Source: JBNGDW01 sp049975325 (GTDB lineage: Bacteria > Cloacimonadota > Cloacimonadia > JGIOTU-2 > JBNGDW01). From it: a stretch of 22,426 bases of DNA. The position numbers and the translations under genes were made by a program. The stretch spans positions 1 through 22,426 of the forward strand of contig JBNGDW010000019.1 of NCBI GenBank assembly GCA_049975325.1. The letters are read 5' to 3'. Shown in pieces: positions 6,765 to 15,693 of this stretch (the first letter of the stretch is position 1; each line of letters begins with the position of its first letter). The notes beneath the pieces are model-generated. The model was given only the letters and a program-made list of their open reading frames with translations. It was not told the DNA's origin and did no database searches.

Positions 6765-8066
6765 CTATTGGTATTTGCCAATAATCCGTGAAGGTGTGTG
6801 GATAGACTCTTTTTTTATAGTATAGGCAGCCTTTATGCGCTTGGCAGCTTCTTCAGCATCTCCTTTATTATAGAAAAGCTTTGCCAATATACTATCTTTG
6901 TCTACATATTCACCAATCTTTTTATATTGTTTCAATCCAGCTTGAGGATCAATTTTATCAGTAATATTATTCCTCCCTGCTGCAATCCCTATCAGAGACC
7001 AGCCAACTTCTCGGGCATTGATTGCATGTATATAGCCAGTTGTGTCTGCTTTTATTGAAATAGTATATTTGGGCGAACCAAACCGGGAGTAATCCTCAAC
7101 AACATTGGGCTCCCCGCCTTGCAATTCAATAAAACGCTTAAATCTCTGAAGAGCCCTGCCTGATTCTATAGCATCGTCAATAATGCTCTCAGCCTCCTTA
7201 GGGCTATTGGCAATACCAGCCATATGAAGCATTTCCTCAAGGAGGGCATAAGTAACCTGTTTGAGGTCTGGGGTGCTTCTTCCTTTAAGAAACTCAATTG
7301 CTTCTATGACTTCCAGACTATTCCCTACGAATGTTCCAAGTGGTGAGTTCATATCAGTAAAAACGACGGAGACATCTTTGCTGAAGTGCCTTCCAACCCT
7401 CACGAGCGAACTGGCAAGCTTTTTGGCATCTTCAAGCGTTTCAATAAAAGCTCCTTCCCCCACCTTGAGGTCGACTACAAGGCCATCAATTCCCTCAGCA
7501 ACTTTTTTACTTATTATGCTTGCAACAATAAGAGGGATACTCTCTACAGTGGCCGTTGCATCTCGAAGAGCATAGATTCGCTTATCTGCTGGCACGAGTT
7601 CATTGGATTGGGCAATTATAGAGAATAAATTTCTCAGCACTATATTTCTGAATTCCTCGAGAGGAATCTCGGTTTTAAAACCAGGTATGGATTCCAATTT
7701 GTCAATAGTTCCGCCAGTATGCCCGAGAGAGCGCCCGGATATCATCGGGACATAAATCCCACATTCAGCAGCAATTGGAGCAAGCATCAAAGAAATTTTA
7801 TCTCCAACCCCTCCAGTACTGTGTTTATCTATAATATGGCCATCCACATTGGGAAATTCTATTACTTTGCCAGAAGCAATAAATTCCTCTGTAAGCCAAA
7901 ATGTTTCGTCTTCATCCATACCATTAAGGACTATTGCCATAAGCATGGCAGACATTTGATATTCTGTTACATTACCAATAAGATATTCCTTTAGAAAAAA
8001 GTGAATCTCTTCTCTTGTTAATCTATGTTTATCTCTCTTCTTAGCAATAATCTCTTTGGGATTCAT
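6765..8066 (-). CDS. Pyrimidine-nucleoside (thymidine) phosphorylase
   Basis: This enzyme splits thymidine, and in the broader type also uridine, with phosphate to give base and (deoxy)ribose-1-phosphate in nucleoside salvage. The 433 residues match the length of the Bacillus Pdp type. Visible motifs are the phosphate-binding KHSTGGVGDK (81-90), SGRSLGHTGGTIDKLES (110-126), and the base-binding R168, S183 and K187 in the segment YALRDATATVESIPL to ASIISKK. It cannot be decided from sequence alone whether it is Pdp (broad) or DeoA (thymidine-specific), so no symbol is given. AGGA precedes the ATG by about 11 bases. It is the last gene of the long run, 30 bases after the lipoprotein gene. Confidence 0.93.
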   Translation of the reverse strand: MNPKEIIAKKRDKHRLTREEIHFFLKEYLIGNVTEYQMSAMLMAIVLNGMDEDETFWLTEEFIASGKVIEFPNVDGHIIDKHSTGGVGDKISLMLAPIAAECGIYVPMISGRSLGHTGGTIDKLESIPGFKTEIPLEEFRNIVLRNLFSIIAQSNELVPADKRIYALRDATATVESIPLIVASIISKKVAEGIDGLVVDLKVGEGAFIETLEDAKKLASSLVRVGRHFSKDVSVVFTDMNSPLGTFVGNSLEVIEAIEFLKGRSTPDLKQVTYALLEEMLHMAGIANSPKEAESIIDDAIESGRALQRFKRFIELQGGEPNVVEDYSRFGSPKYTISIKADTTGYIHAINAREVGWSLIGIAAGRNNITDKIDPQAGLKQYKKIGEYVDKDSILAKLFYNKGDAEEAAKRIKAAYTIKKESIHTPSRIIGKYQ

Positions 8067-8096
8067 AATAAAAGTGATCCTATTTTTGGCTGTTAA

Positions 8097-8687
8097 TTAA
8101 CTCTCTATAACGAATTGAATCTCATTGTCCCTGAAGTACATATACAGCGTTTCCCCTTTTTGTGCATTGACTTTTTCAAAAAAAATATAGCCACTTTCTT
8201 GTGCCCCTGCACGCACCACGGCAAATTGGAAGGCTTTTAGCTGAATGTTTCTGATCCCCTTTATCCTCTGTTCAAGTTCATCCTTTAACCTTTTTCTTGC
8301 TTCTTCATCAAATTCGAAAAAATAATCTAAATTATCATAGTAGAAATCACCCCCGTACATAATATCTACAACTTGCTCGCTATCAAAGGCTCTGTACTGT
8401 TCTCCATTTTTATCGATAAGTACCCAATCTTCTTTTTTAATCTGGACGGGTTGACTTGTTTTGTTCCTAAACACGATATAAAATACCGAGAAATAATTTT
8501 CGAGATCGAAGGGCTCATCATTCCAATGTTGTGCTTGAACAGCAAGATCAAATTCTTTTTCACTTATTATGGCAAAGTCCTCACGCACATTTACTTGTGT
8601 GGTTTTTACTGGCACCATCTTCGGCGAGCAGGAAGAAAGAATTGTAATTAATCCCAAAAAGCAAGATACAGAAACATTCTTTATCAT
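8097..8687 (-). CDS. Lipoprotein of unknown function
   Basis: I do not recognise this family. From the ATG at 8687 it is 196 residues with a lipoprotein signal: MIKN, a hydrophobic stretch, then the lipobox LSSC with the lipidated cysteine at C20. The next residues are SPKM, with no Asp at +2. The mature part has alternating strands and aromatic residues, such as YDNLDYFFEF, and a middle part, VFRNKTSQPVQIKKEDWVLIDKNGEQYRA, that looks like a small beta-sandwich in which a standard envelope protein compares to DUF4352-like domains; that comparison is weak. A GTG five codons upstream is possible, but GGTGGGG is better spaced from the ATG. It lies between gyrA and the phosphorylase and shows no clear link to either. 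Confidence 0.8.
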   Translation of the reverse strand: MIKNVSVSCFLGLITILSSCSPKMVPVKTTQVNVREDFAIISEKEFDLAVQAQHWNDEPFDLENYFSVFYIVFRNKTSQPVQIKKEDWVLIDKNGEQYRAFDSEQVVDIMYGGDFYYDNLDYFFEFDEEARKRLKDELEQRIKGIRNIQLKAFQFAVVRAGAQESGYIFFEKVNAQKGETLYMYFRDNEIQFVIES

Positions 8688-8708
8688 ATTAATTTTCCCC
8701 ACCTTCTA

Positions 8709-11180
8709 TCAATTTTCTTCTTCGAGAAGAGGGGGTTCTGACTCATGTCTGATTTTTGCCACACCGGATACTTTATCCCCTTCAGCGAGAGTGATCAACC
8801 TGACTCCTTGGGTATTTCTACTAATAACAGGGATATTTTTAATATATTGGCGAATCACCTTGCCCGAACTTGTAATGATAAGGAGGTCTTCATCATCCAC
8901 TACTTCTTGTATACTTACAAGATAGCCGTTTCGTTCCGTAGTTTTTATGGCGATTACCCCCTTACTTCCTCTTTGGGTAAGCCGATAGTCAGAAATGGGT
9001 GTTCGTTTGCCATATCCATTTTCAGTTACTGCAAGCAATGTACCATTTCTTTTAACTACGACCATATCAATTACCTCATCATTTTCCCGAAGAGTGATAC
9101 CGCGAACCCCGTAGGTATTTCTGCCTTGTGCTCTCACTTGTTCGGATTGAAATCTGTTTGCATAGCCAAGCTTTGTGGCAAGGATGATTTCATCGTTACT
9201 ATCAGTGAGCTGTGCATCCAGAAGCTCATCATCTTCTGATATTTTTATAGCGATTATTCCACTTACACGAGGATGACTAAATGCAGCCAGTTCTGTCTTT
9301 TTGATCATTCCCTTTTTGGTTGACATAATCACATATCTATTCTTCCTATGGGAAGCGTGTTCCAGAAATCTTTTCACTATAGCGAAAGTGACAATTTTTT
9401 CATCTTTTTCGAGCTGGAGAAGATTCACAATCGGCTGTCCACGAGAGGTTCTTCCCGCTCTGGGGATTTCAAAGACACGCAACCAATAGCACTTGCCCTT
9501 GTTTGTAAAGAACAGGATATAGCTATGAGTAGAGGCAACAAATAGATTAGTTACAAAATCATCATCCTTGAGAGAAATCCCGGAAAGTCCTTTTCCCCCT
9601 CTACCTTGCTGGCGATAAATATTTACAGGAAGTCGTTTTATATATCCTGAATACGAAATAGTCACTACCATATCTTCTTCTGCAATAAGGTCTTCCATCT
9701 TTACTTCCTTTACATCTTCAATAATGCGGGTGCGACGTGGATCAGCAAATTTTTCTTTGATCTCGAGAAATTCTTGCTTAAGGATTTCCAGGCGGAGATC
9801 ACGATTATCTATTACATTTCTGTATTCTGATATTTTTTTGATTAATTCCAGATATTCCTCTTCTAATTTTTCTTTCTCAAGACCTGTTAACCTTTGCAAT
9901 CTCATATCAAGGATAGCCTGAGCCTGGATTTCTGTAATTGCAAATCGGTCGATAAGATTCTGTTTTGCCTCATTAGGGCTCTTGGAAGACCGAATTATAT
10001 TGATAACTTCATCAATATTGTCTAAAGCTACTTTCAGGCCTTCAAGGATATGGGCACGCTCTTCAGCCTTTTCGAGTTGGAACTTTGTGCGACGCAACAC
10101 TACTTCATGTCTGTACTTAATATACTCATTCAGCATCTGTCGCATATTCAAGGTAGCAGGTATATTATTTAACAGTGTGAGATTGATTACACCATAGGTA
10201 GTTTGCAGATAAGAATATTTATACAAAGAACTGAGAAGCACTTTGGCATCTTCACCGCGTTTAACTTCTATAACAAGGCGGATGCCGTCGCGGTCAGACT
10301 CATCTCGAATATCAGAGATTGCAGGGAGTTTATTATTTTTAACGAGTGAAGCAATATTTTCGATTAATAGAGTTTTACTTAACTGAAATGGTAATTCAGT
10401 AATGATAATCTGCTCTCTCCCTTTATGAGTTTTCTCTATATTTGCCTTACCCCGGACGGTGAGTTTCCCCCGTCCAGTTGTAAAATAGTCTATGATGCCT
10501 TGTTTCCCTAAAATAAAACCACCTGTTGGGAAATCTGGACCTTCTATATAATTCAAGAGTTCTTCAGATGTAAGGGAGGGATTATCGATAAGTGCGATAA
10601 GTCCATCTACAATCTCTCCCACATTATGGGGAGGGATATTCGTAGCCATACCAACTGCAATACCGCTACTGCCATTAGCAAGAATATTTGGGAACTTAGA
10701 AGGAAGCACTACCGGTTCTTGTTTGGTTTCATCGTAATTTGGGATGAAATCTACTGTGCCCATATTAATATCTTCAAGCATGCTAACAGCAGTATGTTGG
10801 AGTTGAGCTTCAGTATATCGCATGGCTGCAGGAGGATCCCCATCAATAGAACCAAAGTTTCCTTGCCCTTTAACTAAGGGATATCTCATATTCCATTCTT
10901 GTGCCATGCGAACAAGGGTGGGGTATACAATTTGTTCACCATGGGGATGATAGTTACCAGAAGTATCACCCGCAATTTTTGCACATTTTCGAAATCCTTT
11001 TCCTGGCACAAGATTGAGTTCATGCATTGTATAGATAATCCGACGTTGAGAAGGCTTAAGCCCATCGCGTAAATCTGGCAATGCCCGCGAAACAATTACA
11101 CTCATTGAATACTTGAGATAAGACTCTTTCATCTCATCTTCAATATCCGTTTTAATCACTCTTCCTATTTCCTCTACCAT
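8709..11180 (-). CDS. gyrA: DNA gyrase subunit A
   Basis: GyrA cuts and rejoins DNA in the gyrase A2B2 complex that adds negative supercoils. The 823-residue protein has the catalytic tyrosine Y122 (AAMRYTEA). The C-terminal half holds the repeated beta-propeller blades, with a GyrA-box-like RQQGRGGKG at the first. The quinolone-binding region is unusual. With numbering identical to E. coli it reads HPHGEQIVYPTLVRMAQ, so Ser83 is Gln, Asp87 is Pro and Asp82 is Glu. Nearby KPSQRR replaces the common KPVHRR. GyrA and not ParC is supported by the box and by gyrB 42 bases upstream. GAGGAG lies 5 bases before the ATG. Confidence 0.96.
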   Translation of the reverse strand: MVEEIGRVIKTDIEDEMKESYLKYSMSVIVSRALPDLRDGLKPSQRRIIYTMHELNLVPGKGFRKCAKIAGDTSGNYHPHGEQIVYPTLVRMAQEWNMRYPLVKGQGNFGSIDGDPPAAMRYTEAQLQHTAVSMLEDINMGTVDFIPNYDETKQEPVVLPSKFPNILANGSSGIAVGMATNIPPHNVGEIVDGLIALIDNPSLTSEELLNYIEGPDFPTGGFILGKQGIIDYFTTGRGKLTVRGKANIEKTHKGREQIIITELPFQLSKTLLIENIASLVKNNKLPAISDIRDESDRDGIRLVIEVKRGEDAKVLLSSLYKYSYLQTTYGVINLTLLNNIPATLNMRQMLNEYIKYRHEVVLRRTKFQLEKAEERAHILEGLKVALDNIDEVINIIRSSKSPNEAKQNLIDRFAITEIQAQAILDMRLQRLTGLEKEKLEEEYLELIKKISEYRNVIDNRDLRLEILKQEFLEIKEKFADPRRTRIIEDVKEVKMEDLIAEEDMVVTISYSGYIKRLPVNIYRQQGRGGKGLSGISLKDDDFVTNLFVASTHSYILFFTNKGKCYWLRVFEIPRAGRTSRGQPIVNLLQLEKDEKIVTFAIVKRFLEHASHRKNRYVIMSTKKGMIKKTELAAFSHPRVSGIIAIKISEDDELLDAQLTDSNDEIILATKLGYANRFQSEQVRAQGRNTYGVRGITLRENDEVIDMVVVKRNGTLLAVTENGYGKRTPISDYRLTQRGSKGVIAIKTTERNGYLVSIQEVVDDEDLLIITSSGKVIRQYIKNIPVISRNTQGVRLITLAEGDKVSGVAKIRHESEPPLLEEEN

Positions 11181-11222
11181 AGAGTCTCCTCACATAAAAT
11201 CTTATTGGAAATAAAAATAAGG

Positions 11223-13118
11223 TTAAACATCCAGATCTTGCACATATTTTGCATTCTCTATAATAAATTTTTTTCTCATTTCCACTTGCGAACCCATCAA
11301 AATTGTAAAAATACGGTCGGCCTCAACTGCGTCTTCTAATACGACCTGGACAAGGGTTCTTCTTTCTGGGTTAAGCGTTGTCTCCCATAATTGATCCGGG
11401 TTCATTTCTCCCAACCCTTTATAACGCTGAACTGAAATGCCTTTTCCTCCTAATTCTTGAATGTATCTATCGCGTTCTTCATCTGAAAAGGCATATTTAA
11501 TTGCTTTACTTTTTTGAACCTTATATAGAGGAGGTTTGGCAATGAATATATGTCCATTTATTATCAGGTCTCGCATATATCGGAAGAAAAAAGTTAGCAA
11601 CAAAGTAGCAATATGGGCACCGTCGACATCAGCATCTGCCATTATAATTATTTTGTAGTATCTCAGTTTAGAAAGATCAAATTCTTGACCTATACCAGCG
11701 CCAATAGCAGATATAACAGGTTCTAATTTATCATTGTTTAGTACACGGTCTAATCTTGCTTTTTCTACATTAAGCATTTTCCCCCATAGTGGAAGGATAG
11801 CTTGAAATCGTCGGTCTCTGCCCTGCTTTGCTGAGCCACCGGCAGAATCTCCCTCTACAAGAAACAATTCACATCTTTCGGGCTCTTTGGAGGAACAGTC
11901 TGCCAATTTTCCTGGCAAACTAGCATTTTCAAGCAGTCCTTTGCGTCTAGTAATTTCTTTTGCTTTCTGTGCGGCTAACCGAGATCTCGCCGCAATTAAT
12001 GCTTTATTAAAAATCCTTTTCACCACAGCTGGATTTTCTGCAAAGAATTCCATTAGTTTTTCACCGACAATTGAATTAACAATGCCCTCAACATCTGTAT
12101 TGACCAATTTGGTTTTTGTCTGCCCTTCAAACTGCGGATTGGGAAGTTTTACGCTTATGATGGCTGTCAATCCTTCTCTTATATCATCGCCACTTATATT
12201 TACTTTTTCATTCTTCAAGAGCTGATAATCCTTTATGTATTTATTAAAGGCACGAGTAAGCGCATATTTGAAGCCAGTAAGATGGGAACCTCCTTCAGTT
12301 GTATTAATATTATTTGCAAATGCAAAAATATCTGAGTGATATGAATCTGTATACTGGATAGCCGCTTCTACCTTGATGTCATCACGCTTGCCTGAGATAT
12401 ATATCGGGTCATCAAACAGGACTTCTTTACCCTCGTTGAGAAATTTTACATATGTGACAATCCCTCCATCATATTTAAAATGATGTTTTTTCTCTGTTCG
12501 TTCATCAATTATATTTATTTCCAGTCCAGGGTTGAGAAAAGCCAATTCTCTAAGCCGTTGCGCCAGGATATCAAATCTAAATTCAGTAACTTCAAAGATT
12601 TCATCATCTGGCAAAAAAGTGATTTCTGTCCCATGTTCCTTTCTTTTACCAATCATCTCTACTTCAGTTACTGCCTCTCCCCTTTCATATCGTTGACGAT
12701 AAATTTTCCCATTTGCATAGACTTTAGCTTCAAGCCATTTAGAGAGGGCGTTAACAACCGAGACGCCAACTCCATGCAACCCACCTGCAACTTTATATGT
12801 TTTGTTATCAAATTTTCCGCCCGCATGGAGCATAGTCATAACCACCTGCAGAGCTGGAAGTTGTTGCTCCTGATGCATATCTACAGGAATCCCTCTTCCA
12901 TTATCTCGCACTGTCACAGTTCCATCTTTATTGAGCACGACATCTATTCTATCACAAAAACCGCTCATCGCTTCATCAATACTATTATCAACAACTTCGA
13001 ACACAAGATGGTGTAATCCTGTTGTCCCGGTTCCACCGATATACATAGAAGGTCTTTTACGGACTGCTTTGAGACCTTTTAAAACTTTAATAGTCTGTGC
13101 ATCATATTTTGCTGTCAT
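11223..13118 (-). CDS. gyrB: DNA gyrase subunit B
   Basis: GyrB is the ATPase partner of GyrA. The 631-residue product shows the GHKL ATP site: E41 and VVDNSIDEA (42-50), DNGRGIPVD (72-80) and GGLHGVGVSVVNALS (112-126). The Toprim domain has the metal residues E422 in VEGDSAGGSA and D495, D497 and D499 in ADADVDGAHI. QAILPLWGKMLN carries Trp where Arg is usual, and RPSMYIG has Ser where Gly or Ala is usual. The C-terminal YKGLGEMNPDQLWETT is intact. There is no long insertion of the Gammaproteobacterial type. AAGGA lies 5 bases before the ATG. Its position just before gyrA supports gyrase and not topoisomerase IV. Confidence 0.97.
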   Translation of the reverse strand: MTAKYDAQTIKVLKGLKAVRKRPSMYIGGTGTTGLHHLVFEVVDNSIDEAMSGFCDRIDVVLNKDGTVTVRDNGRGIPVDMHQEQQLPALQVVMTMLHAGGKFDNKTYKVAGGLHGVGVSVVNALSKWLEAKVYANGKIYRQRYERGEAVTEVEMIGKRKEHGTEITFLPDDEIFEVTEFRFDILAQRLRELAFLNPGLEINIIDERTEKKHHFKYDGGIVTYVKFLNEGKEVLFDDPIYISGKRDDIKVEAAIQYTDSYHSDIFAFANNINTTEGGSHLTGFKYALTRAFNKYIKDYQLLKNEKVNISGDDIREGLTAIISVKLPNPQFEGQTKTKLVNTDVEGIVNSIVGEKLMEFFAENPAVVKRIFNKALIAARSRLAAQKAKEITRRKGLLENASLPGKLADCSSKEPERCELFLVEGDSAGGSAKQGRDRRFQAILPLWGKMLNVEKARLDRVLNNDKLEPVISAIGAGIGQEFDLSKLRYYKIIIMADADVDGAHIATLLLTFFFRYMRDLIINGHIFIAKPPLYKVQKSKAIKYAFSDEERDRYIQELGGKGISVQRYKGLGEMNPDQLWETTLNPERRTLVQVVLEDAVEADRIFTILMGSQVEMRKKFIIENAKYVQDLDV

Positions 13119-13142
13119 TTAATTCCTTGTAAGTTATAAAGT

Positions 13143-13739
13143 TTATTCTAAATTTTCTTCCGGATTATCGATTCCTTCTAAGAAAGTATCATAAATGCCT
13201 TTCTTATCACTTACCTTCGGGATTTCACCAAGGCTAACCACGAGAGTCACTGAAGAATTTTTGGGGATATCAACCCCAGCAACAGGTTGGCTATAAATTA
13301 TTTTACCTTCTGATATTTCGTTAGAATAAGAGTAATTTACCTTTCCGAGTTTAAGACCTATATTTTGCAAACGAATTTTAGCCTCCTCTAACGAAAGGTT
13401 ATCTAAAATGGGGACTTTCACCAATTCGGGTCCCTTACTGATGATAACATCTATGGTGTATCCTCGTTTGACAACGCTGTTGGGTGGAGGTGTCTGAGTA
13501 ATAATGCTACCTTCAAGGAAATCATCACTGTTTCGTTCCCCTACTTTATCTATATATAATCCTACCTTGTAGAGGTTTTGCTGTGCATTTTCATAATCTT
13601 TGCCAATAAGGTCTGGGACAACTACTTCGTCTCTATGCCTGGTATAAAAGTGCATAAATGTTCGTGTTCCAAGATATCCAACGGTAAAGATTATGATAAG
13701 ACTTATTATAGTATATAGCAATCTCTTAAAAACTTTCAT
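13143..13739 (-). CDS. PASTA-domain membrane protein without a kinase
   Basis: This 198-residue protein has a basic start, one membrane helix at about residues 8-28, and then two PASTA domains (about 38-106 and 107-171) facing outside. Typical PASTA marks are VVVPDLIGKDYENAQQNL, QTPPPNSVVKRG, VPILDNLSLEEAKIRLQNIGL and SQPVAGVDIPKNSSVTLVVS. PASTA domains of other families bind peptidoglycan fragments or muropeptides in Ser/Thr kinases and penicillin-binding proteins, but here no kinase or transpeptidase domain is attached. Similar stand-alone forms occur in Bacteroidota-like genomes. The short tail is acidic. It lies 26 bases after rsmB and 24 before gyrB. Its function is not known from sequence; a cell-wall sensing or binding role is inference. 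Confidence 0.88.
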   Translation of the reverse strand: MKVFKRLLYTIISLIIIFTVGYLGTRTFMHFYTRHRDEVVVPDLIGKDYENAQQNLYKVGLYIDKVGERNSDDFLEGSIITQTPPPNSVVKRGYTIDVIISKGPELVKVPILDNLSLEEAKIRLQNIGLKLGKVNYSYSNEISEGKIIYSQPVAGVDIPKNSSVTLVVSLGEIPKVSDKKGIYDTFLEGIDNPEENLE

Positions 13740-13765
13740 GTGTATTTTTGCCCCTTACAAGCGAT

Positions 13766-15094
13766 TCAGTTGCACCTTTTTATCTTTCGCAACCGTACCG
13801 CAAAGCCTCCATCTATGTTATGTTTAAATGGATAACTAACTACATAATTACCGTTAACCAAATTCTTGTCAACAAAATTTATCGGTTTTTCAACACAAAA
13901 TTTAGGGTGATCAGCGAGAAATTTTTCAATCTGATTTTCATTCTCTTCATGGGTTAGTGTACAAGTGCTATAGACTAGCACCCCACCATCTTTTACCAAA
14001 TCCGCCGCTTTATTTAGGAGTTTTTCTTGAAGAGGAAGTAGGCTCTTGAGCTTTTCTCGTGATTGTAAACGAATCTCAGGTTTTTTTTGCATAGAGCCCC
14101 AGCCTGTACAGGGCACATCCAACAATATTTTATCAAATTTGTATTTACTTTCCAGTTGAGAAGCATCTTTCGTTAAAACTTCTATGTTTGTATATCCCAT
14201 CCTCTTGATATTGGAACGCAGCCTTTCTGCCCGCTTTGGATCAACATCATTGGCAACAATTTTCCCTTTATTATGCATAATTGAAGCAATAAAAGTGGAT
14301 TTTCCTCCAGGAGCAGCACACATATCCAGCACAGTATCCCCTTCACAAACATCAAGTAGAATTACTGGCAAAGTACTGCTTTCATCCTGAATGTAATAAC
14401 AACCTGATAAGAAAAGCGGGTCATTCATAAAATCGAAGTCATCAAAGATATGCAGCACCAGTGGATTAAATTTACCAATTTCAAAGCCTACGCCCTTTTG
14501 TTTAAGATGTTCTGCCATATCCTTAAACGAAATCTTATTCGGGTCGAACCTGATATGAAAAGAGGGGACTGAATTAAAATATTCACACATTTTTATGGTA
14601 TTCTCTTCTCCATAATCTTTAAGCCATGTTTCAATCATATAGTCGGGAAAGGAATATTGTATGGATATACGCTGAATCAGATTATCACGCGGAAACTGGA
14701 TTTTATACCCTTTACGAATAAACTCACGAAGCATCGCATTAAGAAAAGCGGAGAGCTTTTTGTTATAAAGCTGATTACAAATTTTCATAACCTCGTTTAC
14801 TGCTGCATAATTCGGTACATGATCCAGAAAAATTATCTGAAAAAGCCCCAGACGGAGTAGATTTTTCATTTCTGGAGGGATATGTTCGAATTCTTTATGA
14901 TGCATAAGAGATTTTATAATGAAGTCGAGATATATCTTTTGCTTTATTGTGCCCTTTGTCAAAGTATAAAAAAGACGCCAATCTCTACGAGAAAGTTTGC
15001 TCTCTGGCCGAATAGATGATAGTACGGTTGTAAGATTTTTATGCTTTATCAGCACCTCATTGAGGGTTCTAAAAGATAACTCGCGTGGGTTCAT
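13766..15094 (-). CDS. rsmB: 16S rRNA (cytosine967-C5)-methyltransferase
   Basis: RsmB methylates C967 of 16S rRNA using S-adenosylmethionine. The N-terminal third (about 1-125) is a NusB-like RNA-binding domain (RELSFRTLNEVL to NYAAVNEVMKI). The Rossmann methyltransferase part has the SAM loop LDMCAAPGGKS (256-266), DVPCTGWGS with C329, and the catalytic C378 in YSTCTL. The usual DAPCSGLGVLRRNPD block reads DVPCTGWGSMQKKPE, a small variation that keeps both cysteines. The length (442) is typical. It overlaps the ruvA stop by 4 bases (ATGA). Confidence 0.93.
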   Translation of the reverse strand: MNPRELSFRTLNEVLIKHKNLTTVLSSIRPESKLSRRDWRLFYTLTKGTIKQKIYLDFIIKSLMHHKEFEHIPPEMKNLLRLGLFQIIFLDHVPNYAAVNEVMKICNQLYNKKLSAFLNAMLREFIRKGYKIQFPRDNLIQRISIQYSFPDYMIETWLKDYGEENTIKMCEYFNSVPSFHIRFDPNKISFKDMAEHLKQKGVGFEIGKFNPLVLHIFDDFDFMNDPLFLSGCYYIQDESSTLPVILLDVCEGDTVLDMCAAPGGKSTFIASIMHNKGKIVANDVDPKRAERLRSNIKRMGYTNIEVLTKDASQLESKYKFDKILLDVPCTGWGSMQKKPEIRLQSREKLKSLLPLQEKLLNKAADLVKDGGVLVYSTCTLTHEENENQIEKFLADHPKFCVEKPINFVDKNLVNGNYVVSYPFKHNIDGGFAVRLRKIKRCN

Positions 15095-15693
15095 ACTTTA
15101 TACAACTGTTTTATAATAGTTTTTACAATCTCTTCAGATGAAATAGGTTTATGCGTGGATAAAAATTTTCTTATTTCCCTTTGTACAATGGTGTTACTAT
15201 ACCCTAAGGATAATAGCGCGCTTTCAGCGTCTGAAATCATTTTTCGCTCTTCTGGGGTTTTAGCATCTTTTATATGTACAGTTTCGCTAAGATATTCAAA
15301 CTTATCCTTTAATTCTAAAATAATGCGCTCAGAATTCTTTTTCCCGATGCCAGGCAATGTGGCAAGCAAATCTACATCTTGATTTAATACAGCCTCTATT
15401 AAATCTTCCGGGACAATACTGGACAATATTGAGATAGCAATTTTAGGACCAATATTGGAGACCTTCAACAGAGATTCAAAAACCATGCGTTCTTTGACAC
15501 TCGCAAACCCAAAGAGCTTGAGATCATTATCACGAATATAGAGATATGTAAATAATTTACCTTCCTCACCGACCTTTCCAATTTTATCATAAGTACTAAC
15601 TGGTATATAAAGGAGATAACCGATGCCGTTGGCATTCAAAACCACAGAAGTTGCTTTTTTCTCAACAATCTTGCCTTCTATAAAGTCGTACAC
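15091..15693 (-). CDS. ruvA: Holliday junction helicase subunit RuvA
   Basis: RuvA binds four-way DNA junctions and recruits the RuvB motor for branch migration. The 200-residue product begins with the usual MYDFIEGKIVEKK OB-fold. It has two helix-hairpin-helix motifs, LKVSNIGPKIAISILS (around 77-92) and LATLPGIGKKNSERIILELKDK (around 109-130), and a C-terminal three-helix domain for RuvB contact (AESALLSLGYS). It overlaps ruvC by 16 bases and rsmB by 4. ruvB is not in the window. Confidence 0.96.
   Translation of the reverse strand: MYDFIEGKIVEKKATSVVLNANGIGYLLYIPVSTYDKIGKVGEEGKLFTYLYIRDNDLKLFGFASVKERMVFESLLKVSNIGPKIAISILSSIVPEDLIEAVLNQDVDLLATLPGIGKKNSERIILELKDKFEYLSETVHIKDAKTPEERKMISDAESALLSLGYSNTIVQREIRKFLSTHKPISSEEIVKTIIKQLYKV

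Noticed and set aside
8745..9239. Plus-strand frame of 164 codons in the gyrA C-terminal part
   Set aside because: It is antisense to the GyrA propeller domain, and long shadow frames are common there.
12480..13016. Plus-strand frame of 178 codons in gyrB
   Set aside because: Antisense to the GyrB ATPase domain with all motifs present.
11181..13142. Replication origin near gyrB and gyrA
   Set aside because: dnaA, dnaN and recF are absent, there is no long AT-rich gap and no cluster of DnaA boxes was seen.
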